64,000 bases of DNA, taken from the NCBI RefSeq assembly GCF_004886325.1, contig NZ_QXFN01000001.1:930001-994000 (forward strand), given 5' to 3'. This DNA comes from Cellulomonas telluris (GTDB lineage Bacteria; Actinomycetota; Actinomycetes; Actinomycetales; Cellulomonadaceae). Below are positions 8,716 through 17,267 of this stretch, in pieces. Numbering within the stretch: the stretch's first letter is position 1; every line of letters begins with the position of its first letter. A program made the position numbers and the translations under genes. The notes under the pieces were generated by a model. It made no database searches. It was not told the DNA's origin and was given only the letters and a program-made list of their open reading frames with translations.

Positions 8716-8738
8716 CGGCAACATGCCGAAAGTTGCCG
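8716..8738. promoter_or_regulatory. inverted repeat in the GH3 operon leader
   Basis: CGGCAAC (8716-8722) and GTTGCCG (8732-8738) form a perfect inverted repeat with a nine-base spacer. A second, nested palindrome, CGGCA/TGCCG, shares the left arm. It lies downstream of the inferred -10 and about 28 bases ahead of the ATG, so it could be a second operator or a leader hairpin. I cannot decide which. Confidence 0.45.
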
Positions 8739-8766
8739 ATACCACGAGGATGTGGGGTACGAGCCA

Positions 8767-11157
8767 ATGGCGGCGCAGCAGCAGGACGTGCGACCGGTCG
8801 ACGCGCAGGACGCGGCGTCCGGCACGGCGACGGAGGAGGCGACCACCGTCGCCGCCGACCGCGCCGCGCGTCGCCGGGACCGGGTCGAGCAGCTCCTCGC
8901 GGAGATGACCGCCGAGGAGAAGGTCGCCCAGCTCGTCGGGCTCTGGGTCGGCGCGGACGCGTCCGGCGGCGGCGTCGCCCCGCACCAGGCCGACATGAGC
9001 GGCACCATCCCGTCCTTCGAGGCCGTCATCGCCCACGGCCTCGGCCAGCTGACGCGCCCGTTCGGCACGGCCCCCGTCGACCCGGTCGTCGCCGCCCGCT
9101 CGCTGGCCGCGTCGCAGCGCCAGGTCGTGGCCGCCAACCGGTTCGGCATCCCCGCCCAGGTGCACGAGGAGTGCCTGACGGGCTTCGCGGCCTGGCAGGC
9201 CACGACCTACCCGACCCCGCTCGCCTGGGGTGCGTCCTTCGACCCGGCGCTCGTCGAGGAGATGGCCGGCCGGATCGGCGCCTCGATGCGCGCGGCCGGC
9301 GTCCACCAGGGCCTCGCCCCGGTCCTCGACGTCACGCGCGACTACCGCTGGGGCCGCACCGAGGAGACGATCGGCGAGGACCCGTACCTCGTCGGGGACC
9401 TCGGCGCCGCCTACGTCCGCGGGCTCGAGGGCGCGGGCGTCGTGGCGACGCTCAAGCACTTCGCCGGCTACTCCGCCTCGCGCGCCGGCCGCAACCTCGC
9501 GCCCGTGTCCATGGGGCCCGTCGAGCTCGCCGACGTCATCCTCCCGCCGTTCGAGACCGCGCTGCGGCACGGCGGCGCCCGCTCGGTGATGCACTCCTAC
9601 GCGGAGATCGACGGCGTCCCGTCCGCGGCGGACGAGTGGCTGCTCACGGACCTGCTGCGCGGCCGCTGGGGCTTCGAGGGCACGGTCGTCGCCGACTACT
9701 TCGGCATCGCGTTCCTGCAGCGACTGCACGGCGTCGCGGGCTCCCTCGGCGAGGCGGCGCACCTCGCGCTGCGCGCCGGCGTGGACGTCGAGCTGCCGTC
9801 CGTGGACGCCTACGGCGCGCCGCTGCTCGCCGCCCTGCGCGACGGCACGGTGGACGAGGCGCTCGTCGACCGGGCGCTGCGCCGCGTGCTCACGCAGAAG
9901 GCCGAGGTCGGCCTGCTCGACGAGGACTGGGACCCGGCCCCGCCTGCGGGCGACGCGGTCCTCCTCGACGACCCGGTCGGCCGGGACGTGGCGCTGCGCC
10001 TGGCGCGCGAGTCCGTCGTCCTGCTGGAGAACCGCGACGGCGTGCTGCCCCTCGCGCACGGTGCGCGCGTCGCCGTCGTCGGCCCGCTCGCCGACGACCC
10101 GATGGCGATGCTCGGCTGCTACACCTTCCCCGCGCACGTCGGGGCCCAGCACCCCGACGTCCCGATGGGCGTGGACGTGCCGAGCGTGCTGGCCGCGCTG
10201 CGCGAGCGGGTCGGGGACGTGCCGACCGCCCGCGGCTGCGACATCGAGTCCGACGACACGTCGGGCTTCGACGAGGCCGTCGCCGTCGCGCGGGACGCGG
10301 ACGTCGTGGTCGTCGCCGTCGGCGACCGGGCCGGCCTGTTCGGGCGGGGCACCTCCGGCGAGGGGTGCGACGCCACCGACCTGCACCTGCCGGGCCGGCA
10401 GGGCGACCTCGTGCGGGCCGTCCTCGCGACCGGCACGCCGGTGGTGCTCGTCCTGCTCACGGGCCGCCCCTACGCGGTCGGCGACCTCGCCGAGGGCGCG
10501 GCGGCCGTCGTCCAGGCGTTCTTCCCGGGGCAGCTCGGCGGGCAGGCGCTCGCCGAGGTGCTCACCGGCCACGTCGCGCCGTCCGGCCGCCTGCCGGTGA
10601 GCATGCCGCGCGACGCGTCCGGGCAGCCCGGCACGTACCTGTCGCAGCCGCTCGGCCGCCGGTCGGGCGTCTCCGACGTCGACCCCACGCCGCTCTACCC
10701 GTTCGGCCACGGCCTGACGTACACGACGTTCACCTGGTCCGGCGCGCGCGCCCTCGACGGCGACGTCTGGCCCGTCGACGGCGAGACGCGCGTCGCGGTG
10801 GACGTGCGCAACGACGGCGGGCGCGCCGGCACCGAGGTCGTCCAGCTGTACCTGCACGACCCGGTGGCCTCGGTGGTCCGCCCGGTCGTCCGTCTCGTCG
10901 GGCACGCCCGCGTCGACCTCGAGCCGGGGCAGAGCGCCACGGTCGAGATGACGGTGCACGCCGACCTGGCGTCGTTCACGCGCCGTGACGGCACCCGTGT
11001 CGTCGAGCCGGGCGACGTCGAGCTGCGTCTCGCACGCTCCAGCGCGGACGCCGAGCACGCCGTCCGGCTCCGCATGGACGGACCTGTCCGGACGGTCGGC
11101 GACGACCGTCACCTCCTGAGCACGGCACGCGTGCTCACGTCCCCCGGAGGGCGGTGA
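8767..11157 (+). CDS. GH3 glycoside hydrolase (beta-xylosidase / beta-glucosidase type)
   Basis: 796 residues. After an Ala/Thr-rich 45-residue lead the GH3 (beta/alpha)8 domain begins (RVEQLLAEMTAEEKVAQLVG). Key segments are GRTEETIGEDPYLV, ATLKHFAGYSASRAGRN and GTVVADYFGI, whose Asp near residue 310 is the expected nucleophile. The alpha/beta-sandwich domain follows from about residue 410 (VVLLENRDGVLPL) and a C-terminal fibronectin-like domain starts near PTPLYPFGHGLTYT. Such enzymes release xylose or glucose from the non-reducing end. There is no signal peptide, so it is cytoplasmic. It leads the operon and is followed after four bases by the first permease. Substrate choice is inferred from context. 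Confidence 0.93.
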   Translation: MAAQQQDVRPVDAQDAASGTATEEATTVAADRAARRRDRVEQLLAEMTAEEKVAQLVGLWVGADASGGGVAPHQADMSGTIPSFEAVIAHGLGQLTRPFGTAPVDPVVAARSLAASQRQVVAANRFGIPAQVHEECLTGFAAWQATTYPTPLAWGASFDPALVEEMAGRIGASMRAAGVHQGLAPVLDVTRDYRWGRTEETIGEDPYLVGDLGAAYVRGLEGAGVVATLKHFAGYSASRAGRNLAPVSMGPVELADVILPPFETALRHGGARSVMHSYAEIDGVPSAADEWLLTDLLRGRWGFEGTVVADYFGIAFLQRLHGVAGSLGEAAHLALRAGVDVELPSVDAYGAPLLAALRDGTVDEALVDRALRRVLTQKAEVGLLDEDWDPAPPAGDAVLLDDPVGRDVALRLARESVVLLENRDGVLPLAHGARVAVVGPLADDPMAMLGCYTFPAHVGAQHPDVPMGVDVPSVLAALRERVGDVPTARGCDIESDDTSGFDEAVAVARDADVVVVAVGDRAGLFGRGTSGEGCDATDLHLPGRQGDLVRAVLATGTPVVLVLLTGRPYAVGDLAEGAAAVVQAFFPGQLGGQALAEVLTGHVAPSGRLPVSMPRDASGQPGTYLSQPLGRRSGVSDVDPTPLYPFGHGLTYTTFTWSGARALDGDVWPVDGETRVAVDVRNDGGRAGTEVVQLYLHDPVASVVRPVVRLVGHARVDLEPGQSATVEMTVHADLASFTRRDGTRVVEPGDVELRLARSSADAEHAVRLRMDGPVRTVGDDRHLLSTARVLTSPGGR

Positions 11158-11161
11158 CCTC

Positions 11162-12226
11162 ATGACCGTGCACGACCCCCTGCCCGCGGGGCAGACGACG
11201 TCGACGACGCCCACGGGCGGAGGCGGCAGCACGGCGACGGCGGCGACGCTCGGCATGGTCGCCGGCGCCGGCACGGCCGGCCGGCGCCGGTTCGGCCGCG
11301 GCCGTCGCCAGCAGGGCGCCGCGCCCACGTCGTGGCGCAAGGCGCTGCGGCGCGACTGGCAGCTCTACTCGCTGCTGGTCCTGCCGCTCGTGTTCTTCGC
11401 GATCTTCCGCTACCTGCCGATGGTCGGGAACGTCATCGCGTTCCGCCGGTTCCGGCCGGGCGGTTCGATCTTCGGCGAGGAGTGGGTGGGCCTGCACTAC
11501 GTGCGGATGTTCATCCAGGACCAGACCTTCTGGAACGTCTTCCAGAACACGCTGATCCTCGGCGTGCTGAGCCTCGTCATCATCTTCCCGCTGCCGATCG
11601 TCCTCGCGCTCATGCTCAACGAGCTGCGCTCCCAGCGGTTCAAGCGGATCATCCAGACGATCTCCTACCTGCCGCACTTCATGTCGATCGTCATCGTCGC
11701 GGGCCTGGTGTTCCAGCTGACCGCGATGCGCGGCACGATCAACCAGATCATCACCGCAGTCGGCGGCGACGCGATCTCGTTCATGCAGCTCCCGGAGTGG
11801 TTCCGGACGGTGTACATCGGGTCCGAGATCTGGCAGACGGTCGGCTGGGGCACGATCCTCTACCTCGCCGCCCTGTCGACGATCGACCCGCAGCTGTACG
11901 AGGCGGCGCGCATCGACGGCGCGAACCGGTGGCGGCAGACCTGGCACGTCACGCTGCCCGGCATCCGCCCGACGATGGTCGTGCTGCTCATCCTCAACAT
12001 CGGCTCGTTCATGGCGGTCGGGTTCGAGAAGATCCTGCTCCTCTACAACCCCTTGCTGTACCCGACGGCGGACGTCATCGCGACGTACCTGTACCGCGTC
12101 GGCATCGGGTCGAGCCAGTTCTCCTACGCGACGGCCATCGGCCTGTTCGAGGCCCTCATCGGCCTCACCCTCGTCCTGTCCGCCAACGCGATCTCGCGCC
12201 GAGTGGTGGGAGCCTCCCTGTGGTGA
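11162..12226 (+). CDS. ABC sugar transporter permease, LplB type
   Basis: 354 residues. A 60-residue cytoplasmic lead precedes six membrane helices (first at LYSLLVLPLVFFAIF). The EAA loop that docks on the ATPase reads EAARIDGANRWRQTW, followed by LPGIRPT. The sequence style (RYLPMVGNVIAFRRF, ISYLPHFMSIVIVAGL) matches the LplB family of polysaccharide or aldouronate importers. It overlaps the next permease by GTGA. No ATPase gene is present in the operon, so a shared MsiK-type ATPase encoded elsewhere is expected. Confidence 0.93.
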   Translation: MTVHDPLPAGQTTSTTPTGGGGSTATAATLGMVAGAGTAGRRRFGRGRRQQGAAPTSWRKALRRDWQLYSLLVLPLVFFAIFRYLPMVGNVIAFRRFRPGGSIFGEEWVGLHYVRMFIQDQTFWNVFQNTLILGVLSLVIIFPLPIVLALMLNELRSQRFKRIIQTISYLPHFMSIVIVAGLVFQLTAMRGTINQIITAVGGDAISFMQLPEWFRTVYIGSEIWQTVGWGTILYLAALSTIDPQLYEAARIDGANRWRQTWHVTLPGIRPTMVVLLILNIGSFMAVGFEKILLLYNPLLYPTADVIATYLYRVGIGSSQFSYATAIGLFEALIGLTLVLSANAISRRVVGASLW

Positions 12227-13149
12227 CCGTCGACGACGTCACGCGCCTCGACGAGCGGCTGACGAAGCCGACCGTCCGGGCCGTCAAGGACACGCGCGCC
12301 TACCGGGCGTTCCGGGTCATCAACGCGACGCTGCTGGTGATCATCGCGGCGGTGACGCTGTACCCGTTCGTCAACCTCGCCGCGCAGGCGTTCAGCTCGG
12401 AGGCGTACATCAACGCCGGCCAGGTGAGCCTGTGGCCGCGCGGGTTCAACCTCACGACGTTCGACCTCGTGATGGGCGACCGGATGTTCTGGCGCAACTA
12501 CCAGAACACCGTGTACTACACGGTCGTCGCGACGCTCGTGGCGATGGTGCTGACGACGACGTTCGCGTACGCCATCTCCAAGCACCACCTCAAGGGCCGC
12601 AAGGTGTTCATCGGCATCGCCGTGTTCACCATGTTCTTCAACGGCGGCCTGATCCCCAACTACGTGCTCGTCAACGAGCTCGGGCTGCGCAACTCGGTGT
12701 GGGCCATCGCCCTGCCGAACGCGATCAGCGTCTTCAACCTGCTGGTCATGAAGTCGTTCTTCGAGAGCTTCTCCACCGAGCTCGAGGAGGCCGCCGAGAT
12801 CGACGGGCTGAGCACGTACGGGAAGCTGTGGCGCATCGTCCTGCCGCTGAGCAAGGCGGTCATCGCGACGATGGTGCTGTTCTACGCGGTGTCGTTCTGG
12901 AACTCGTGGTTCGCCGCGTTCCTCTACATGGACCACCGCGAGCTGTACCCGGTCACCGTCTACCTGCGGAACCTCATCGCCGGCGCCACCAGCGTCGACG
13001 GCGCCGCGGGGTCGGCCGAGGCCACGCAGATCGCCGCGAACGTCAAGGCGGTGACGATGCTGCTCACCGTCCTGCCGATCGTGTGCCTCTACCCGTTCAT
13101 CCAGAGGTACTTCGTGTCGGGCGTGATGCTCGGCTCGGTCAAGCAGTGA
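12223..13149 (+). CDS. ABC sugar transporter permease, YtcP/LplC type
   Basis: 308 residues, partner of the preceding permease. Six membrane segments and the EAA motif EEAAEIDGLSTYGKLW followed by VLPLSKA are visible, and the signature TMFFNGGLIPNYVLV is typical of YtcP/LplC proteins. The GTG at 12223 overlaps the upstream TGA; a GTG one codon earlier is possible, and GGTGGGAG lies about ten bases upstream. The C-terminus (QRYFVSGVMLGSVKQ) is the normal family end. Confidence 0.93.
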   Translation: MTVDDVTRLDERLTKPTVRAVKDTRAYRAFRVINATLLVIIAAVTLYPFVNLAAQAFSSEAYINAGQVSLWPRGFNLTTFDLVMGDRMFWRNYQNTVYYTVVATLVAMVLTTTFAYAISKHHLKGRKVFIGIAVFTMFFNGGLIPNYVLVNELGLRNSVWAIALPNAISVFNLLVMKSFFESFSTELEEAAEIDGLSTYGKLWRIVLPLSKAVIATMVLFYAVSFWNSWFAAFLYMDHRELYPVTVYLRNLIAGATSVDGAAGSAEATQIAANVKAVTMLLTVLPIVCLYPFIQRYFVSGVMLGSVKQ

Positions 13150-13174
13150 CTTCGCTCAATTCCCGGTTCCCGCT

Positions 13175-13192
13175 GCGGGCCGACCGGCCCGC
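13175..13192 (+). other. small intercistronic stem-loop
   Basis: GCGGGCC and GGCCCGC (13175-13181, 13186-13192) can pair around GACC in the 94-base gap between the second permease and the binding-protein gene. Hairpins in this position often set the higher level of binding-protein mRNA. No function is shown here. Confidence 0.45.
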
Positions 13193-13243
13193 GGTGCACT
13201 TCCACGGATGCAGGACGACGGCGTTCCACCCGGAAGGAGAATG

Positions 13244-14905
13244 ATGAGGACGACGAGGAAGCGGTCGGTGGCGTTCGCCGCCACCGCCACGACCCTGGCG
13301 CTGGCCCTGGCGGCCTGCTCCGGCGGCGGCTCGGGCGGCGACGAGGCCACGGCCGACGCCAGCGAGCTGGGTCAGGTCGGCGCGATGGAGGACTACGACG
13401 TCGGCACGACCTTCAAGGCCACGGAGCCGGTGACGTTCGGGCTGATGTACCGCGACCACCCGAACTACCCGCTCAAGGACGACTGGGACATCCTGACGAA
13501 GCTCAAGGAGAACCAGAACGTCGAGTTCGACATCCAGACCGCCCCGCTGTCCGACTGGCAGCAGGCGCAGTCCATCGCGATCGGCGCCGGCAACGCGCCC
13601 GACATCATCTCCGTGACCTACCCGGGCCAGGAGGTCCCGTTCGTCGCGGGCGGCGCGATCCTGCCGGTGAGCGACTACGTCGAGTTCATGCCGAACTTCC
13701 AGGACAAGGTCGAGAAGTGGGACCTCGGCGCGGAGCTCGACCGCCTGCGCCAGGAGGACGGCAAGTTCTACCTGCTGCCCGGCCTGCGCGAGTCGGTCCG
13801 GCCCATGTACACCTACGCGGTGCGCAAGGACGTCTGGGACCAGCTCGGCCTGAGCCTCGAGCCGGAGACGTTCGAGGACTTCAAGGCCGACCTGGAGAAG
13901 GTCAAGGCCGCGTACCCCGACCGCTACCCGATCTCCGACCGGTGGTCCGCCAACGGGCCCCTCGAGGCGACGCTCAACGTCGCCGCGCCGGCCTTCGGCA
14001 CCATCGCGGGCTGGGGCTTCGGCGAGGGCGTCCAGTGGGACGAGGACGCCGAGGAGTTCGTCTACGCGGGCGCCAGCGACGAGTACCGCGAGCTCGTCGA
14101 GTACTACCACGGCCTCGTCGCGGACGGGCTCATGGACCCGGAGAGCCTGACGCAGGAGGACGACCAGGCCCTGCAGAAGATGGGCTCCGGCCAGGCGTTC
14201 GCGCAGCTGACGAACGACCAGGAGGTCCTCAAGATCCGCGACACGTTCACCGAGCTCGGCACGCAGGGCGAGGTCGCGATGATCCGCGTCCCCGCCGGTC
14301 CCGCGGGTGACATCCAGGGCGGTCAGCGCCTGGTCAGCGGTCTCATGCTGTCGTCCACGGCCGCCGAGGAGGACGACTTCCTCGCCATGCTGCAGTTCCT
14401 CGACTGGCTGTACTACTCCGACGAGGGCCTCGAGTTCGCCAAGTGGGGCGTCGAGGGCGAGACCTACACGAAGGACGCCGACGGCACCCGCACGCTGGCG
14501 GCGGACGTCGACCAGAACGGCCTCAACCCGGGTGCCCCGAAGTCGCTCAACGTGGACTTCGGCTACCACAACGGCGTCTGGATGCTCGAGCACGGCTCGA
14601 CCGACGACCTCGACCAGTCGATGCTCCGCCCGGAGGTCGTGGAGTTCGTCGAGTCGATGTCGGACAAGGAGCTCGCCCCGGTGGCACCGCCGGCGCCGCT
14701 CAACGAGCTCGAGCGCGAGCAGGTCTCCCTCTGGCAGACGGCCCTGCGCGACCACGTCTGGCAGAACACCGCGGCGTTCATCCTCGGCCAGCGCCCGCTG
14801 TCCGAGTGGGACGCCTACGTGGCCGAGCTCGAGAGCAAGAACATGCAGCAGTACCTGGACGTCGTGAACGAGGCGCAGCAGCGCTACGCCGAGAAGAACG
14901 GCTGA
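13244..14905 (+). CDS. extracellular solute-binding lipoprotein of the oligosaccharide ABC importer (LplA type)
   Basis: 553 residues from the ATG at 13244, placed four bases after GGAAGGAG; the adjacent ATG at 13241 is too close. The signal peptide is clear: basic RTTRKR, a hydrophobic stretch and the lipobox LAAC near residue 24, so the mature protein is lipid-anchored outside the membrane. The large size (more than 500 residues) and the terminal segment YLDVVNEAQQRYAEKNG fit LplA-type binding proteins for oligosaccharides such as aldouronates. It lies downstream of its permeases and is separated from GH39 by a strong hairpin. Confidence 0.93.
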   Translation: MRTTRKRSVAFAATATTLALALAACSGGGSGGDEATADASELGQVGAMEDYDVGTTFKATEPVTFGLMYRDHPNYPLKDDWDILTKLKENQNVEFDIQTAPLSDWQQAQSIAIGAGNAPDIISVTYPGQEVPFVAGGAILPVSDYVEFMPNFQDKVEKWDLGAELDRLRQEDGKFYLLPGLRESVRPMYTYAVRKDVWDQLGLSLEPETFEDFKADLEKVKAAYPDRYPISDRWSANGPLEATLNVAAPAFGTIAGWGFGEGVQWDEDAEEFVYAGASDEYRELVEYYHGLVADGLMDPESLTQEDDQALQKMGSGQAFAQLTNDQEVLKIRDTFTELGTQGEVAMIRVPAGPAGDIQGGQRLVSGLMLSSTAAEEDDFLAMLQFLDWLYYSDEGLEFAKWGVEGETYTKDADGTRTLAADVDQNGLNPGAPKSLNVDFGYHNGVWMLEHGSTDDLDQSMLRPEVVEFVESMSDKELAPVAPPAPLNELEREQVSLWQTALRDHVWQNTAAFILGQRPLSEWDAYVAELESKNMQQYLDVVNEAQQRYAEKNG

Positions 14906-14918
14906 CCCGACGCACCAC

Positions 14919-14956
14919 GCCGGCCCCGCGTCCACACTCGTGGACGCGGGGCCGGC
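14919..14956 (+). terminator. strong stem-loop after the binding-protein gene
   Basis: GCCGGCCCCGCGTCCAC (14919-14935) is perfectly complementary to 14940-14956, giving a 17-bp stem with an ACTC loop. No T-run follows. It starts 14 bases after the binding-protein stop and ends 26 bases before the GH39 start. It may act as an attenuator or as a 3' stabiliser of the upstream mRNA; the same-strand genes beyond it suggest that some transcription reads through. Confidence 0.75.
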
Positions 14957-14982
14957 CCGCACCACCGACGAGGGAGTCCCTG

Positions 14983-16533
14983 TTGCGCATCACCGTCCCC
15001 GCCCAGCCCACCGGACCGCTGCCCGACGCGTGGCGCGCCTGCGTCGGCACCGGGCGCATGAACCTGGCGCTGCGGTCCGACTACCGCGACTCGCTCACGC
15101 AGGTGCAGCGCGAGGTCGGCTTCCGGCACGTCCGCGGGCACGGCCTGCTGTCGGACGACATGGCGGCGCTGCGCACGGACGACGTCGACGGGCGCACGCA
15201 CACCCGGTACACGTGGACCTACGTGGACCAGGTCCACGACTTCTTCCTCTCGGTCGGCATCCGGCCGTTCCTCGAGCTGGGCTTCATGCCGTCGCAGCTC
15301 GCGTCCGGCGACGACACCGTCTTCTGGTGGAAGGGCAACATCACCCCGCCGCGCGACCACGCCGAGTGGGTCGCGCTCGTGCAGGCGCTGCTGCGCCACC
15401 AGATCGACCGGTACGGCCTCGACGAGGTGCGGCGCTGGCCGATCGAGGTGTGGAACGAGCCGAACCTCACGGTCTTCTGGAAGGACGCGGACCAGGAGGC
15501 GTACTTCCGCCTGTACGAGGCGACGGCCCGCGCGGTGAAGGACGTCGACGCGGACCTGCAGGTCGGCGGGCCCGCGATCTCGCCCGGGTCCGACGAGTGG
15601 TTCGCGCCCTTCGCCGACTTCGTGGCGCGCCGGGACGTGCCGGTGGACTTCGTCAGCCGGCACGCGTACACGTCCGGCCCCGCGCAGCACGTGCCCTTCG
15701 GCACGTACCAGACGCTCATGCCGCCGCAGAGCCTGCTCGACCAGTTCGACGCGCCGCGCCGGCACCTGGAGGGCACCCGCCTGGCGGGCCTGCCCGTGCA
15801 CGTCACCGAGTTCAACACGTCGTACCGCCCGGACAACCCGGTGCACGACACCGCCTACAACGCCGCGTACCTGGCGCCGGTGCTGGCCGGCGGGGGCGAC
15901 CTCGTCGACTCGTTCTCCTACTGGACGTTCTGCGACGTCTTCGAGGAGACGAACGTGCCGACGTCGTTCTTCCACGGCGGGTTCGGGATGCTCACCCACC
16001 GGCAGGTCGCCAAGCCGACGTACCACCTCTACAGGTTCATGGCCCGGATGGGTCGCGACGTGCTGGCCCGCGGCGAGGACCACCTGGTCTGCGCCGACCC
16101 CGACGGGCGGGTGACGGTGCTCGCGTGGCAGCCCGTGGGCGGCACGGACGCCCCGGAGGCCCCGGCGGAGCACCGCCTCTCCCTGTCCCTGCCGGTCCCG
16201 GCCGGCACGCCCGCCGCGTTCGTGCGCCGCGAGCGCGTCAACGAGCACGACGGCAACGCGTTCGCCGCGTGGCGCGAGCTCGGGCGCCCGCAGTCGCCGA
16301 CCACCCGTGAGCTCGACCTGCTGCGGGCCTGCGCGGCCCCCGCGTCCTCGCACGCGCACGCCGGCGTCCACGACGGGCGCGTCGACGTCGACCTCGTCCT
16401 GTCCCGCCACGAGGTCACGTTCGTCGAGGTGCTCCCGGTGACGCCGACCCACCACGAGGGCCTGGACGACCGTCGTCTGCTCGGCGGGGACGACGACCGC
16501 CTCGTCGCGGCCCACGAGCGCCGGGACGCGTGA
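14983..16533 (+). CDS. GH39 beta-xylosidase-type glycoside hydrolase
   Basis: 516 residues starting at TTG, chosen because AGGGAG lies six bases upstream and the domain begins directly after it. The (beta/alpha)8 domain has the general acid Glu159 in WPIEVWNEPN and the nucleophile Glu276 in LPVHVTEFNTSY, both characteristic of clan GH-A family 39. The segment DSFSYWTFCDVFEE is also typical. A C-terminal beta-domain begins near residue 360. GH39 enzymes are mostly retaining beta-xylosidases. There is no signal peptide, so it acts on imported xylo-oligosaccharides. Its GTGA overlap with the next gene shows coupling. Confidence 0.92.
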   Translation: MRITVPAQPTGPLPDAWRACVGTGRMNLALRSDYRDSLTQVQREVGFRHVRGHGLLSDDMAALRTDDVDGRTHTRYTWTYVDQVHDFFLSVGIRPFLELGFMPSQLASGDDTVFWWKGNITPPRDHAEWVALVQALLRHQIDRYGLDEVRRWPIEVWNEPNLTVFWKDADQEAYFRLYEATARAVKDVDADLQVGGPAISPGSDEWFAPFADFVARRDVPVDFVSRHAYTSGPAQHVPFGTYQTLMPPQSLLDQFDAPRRHLEGTRLAGLPVHVTEFNTSYRPDNPVHDTAYNAAYLAPVLAGGGDLVDSFSYWTFCDVFEETNVPTSFFHGGFGMLTHRQVAKPTYHLYRFMARMGRDVLARGEDHLVCADPDGRVTVLAWQPVGGTDAPEAPAEHRLSLSLPVPAGTPAAFVRRERVNEHDGNAFAAWRELGRPQSPTTRELDLLRACAAPASSHAHAGVHDGRVDVDLVLSRHEVTFVEVLPVTPTHHEGLDDRRLLGGDDDRLVAAHERRDA

Positions 16534-17252
16534 GCGCGATGACGTACGGAGGCGTGGGCGGGCGGCGCGGGGCACCCGACGACGAGATCGGGCCGGGCCC
16601 GCTGTCGCGGGCGGCGGCCGTCGTGTGGTGGGTCCTCGCCGTGAGCGTGCTCGTGGTGCTCACCGGCGGGCTGCCGCTGGTGCTCGTCGCCCTGCTCGCG
16701 TGGGACGCGAGCAACGCGCCGCTGATCGCCCTCGCGTTCGTGCCCCTCGCGCCCGCGCTGGCGGCGGCGGTGTTCGCGTGGCGCCGATTCCTCGCGGACC
16801 GGGACCTGGGCCCGGGCCGGCACTTCTGGCGCGGGTACCGGCTGAACGCGCTCGACGTCCTGCGCTGGTGGGTGCCGACGCTGGCGGTGCTCGCGGTCGT
16901 CGGCTTCTCGCTGGGCAACCTCGGCGCCGCCGGGGTGCCCGGCGGGTACGGGATCGTGCTGCTGGTCGTGGGCGCCGCGGTGCTGCTGTGGGCCGCCAAC
17001 GCGCTCGTGCTGTCCGCCACCCTCAGCCTGCGCACGCGCGACGTCGCGCGCCTGGCCTCCTACTACCTGGCCGCACGCCCCCTGGTCACGCTCGGCACGC
17101 TCTCGCTGCTGGTGCTGTCCGCCGGGATCGTGCTGCTCACGTCCGACTGGGTGCTCGTCGCCCTGCTCGGCCTGCTCGCCCTCCTGCTCACGCGCAACGC
17201 CGACCCGGTGCTGCGCGACGCGACCGCTCGCTTCACCCGACCCGAGAGCTGA
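16530..17252 (+). CDS. DUF624 (YesL-like) integral membrane protein
   Basis: 240 residues with about five hydrophobic segments and the family layout (GPLSRAAAVVWWVLAVSVLVVL, then WRRFLADRDLGPGRHFWRGYRLNALDVLRWW). DUF624/YesL proteins are repeatedly found in operons with LplA/LplB/YtcP-type importers, which is the context here; their function is not established. The GTG at 16530 overlaps the GH39 stop codon; an ATG at 16539 is an alternative start. Confidence 0.85.
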   Translation: MSAMTYGGVGGRRGAPDDEIGPGPLSRAAAVVWWVLAVSVLVVLTGGLPLVLVALLAWDASNAPLIALAFVPLAPALAAAVFAWRRFLADRDLGPGRHFWRGYRLNALDVLRWWVPTLAVLAVVGFSLGNLGAAGVPGGYGIVLLVVGAAVLLWAANALVLSATLSLRTRDVARLASYYLAARPLVTLGTLSLLVLSAGIVLLTSDWVLVALLGLLALLLTRNADPVLRDATARFTRPES

Positions 17253-17267
17253 TTGAGGTCCGTCCGC

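Noticed and set aside
8716-8738. A terminator hairpin before GH3
   Set aside because: It lies between a plausible promoter and the start codon of the gene it would cut off, so an operator or leader element is more likely.
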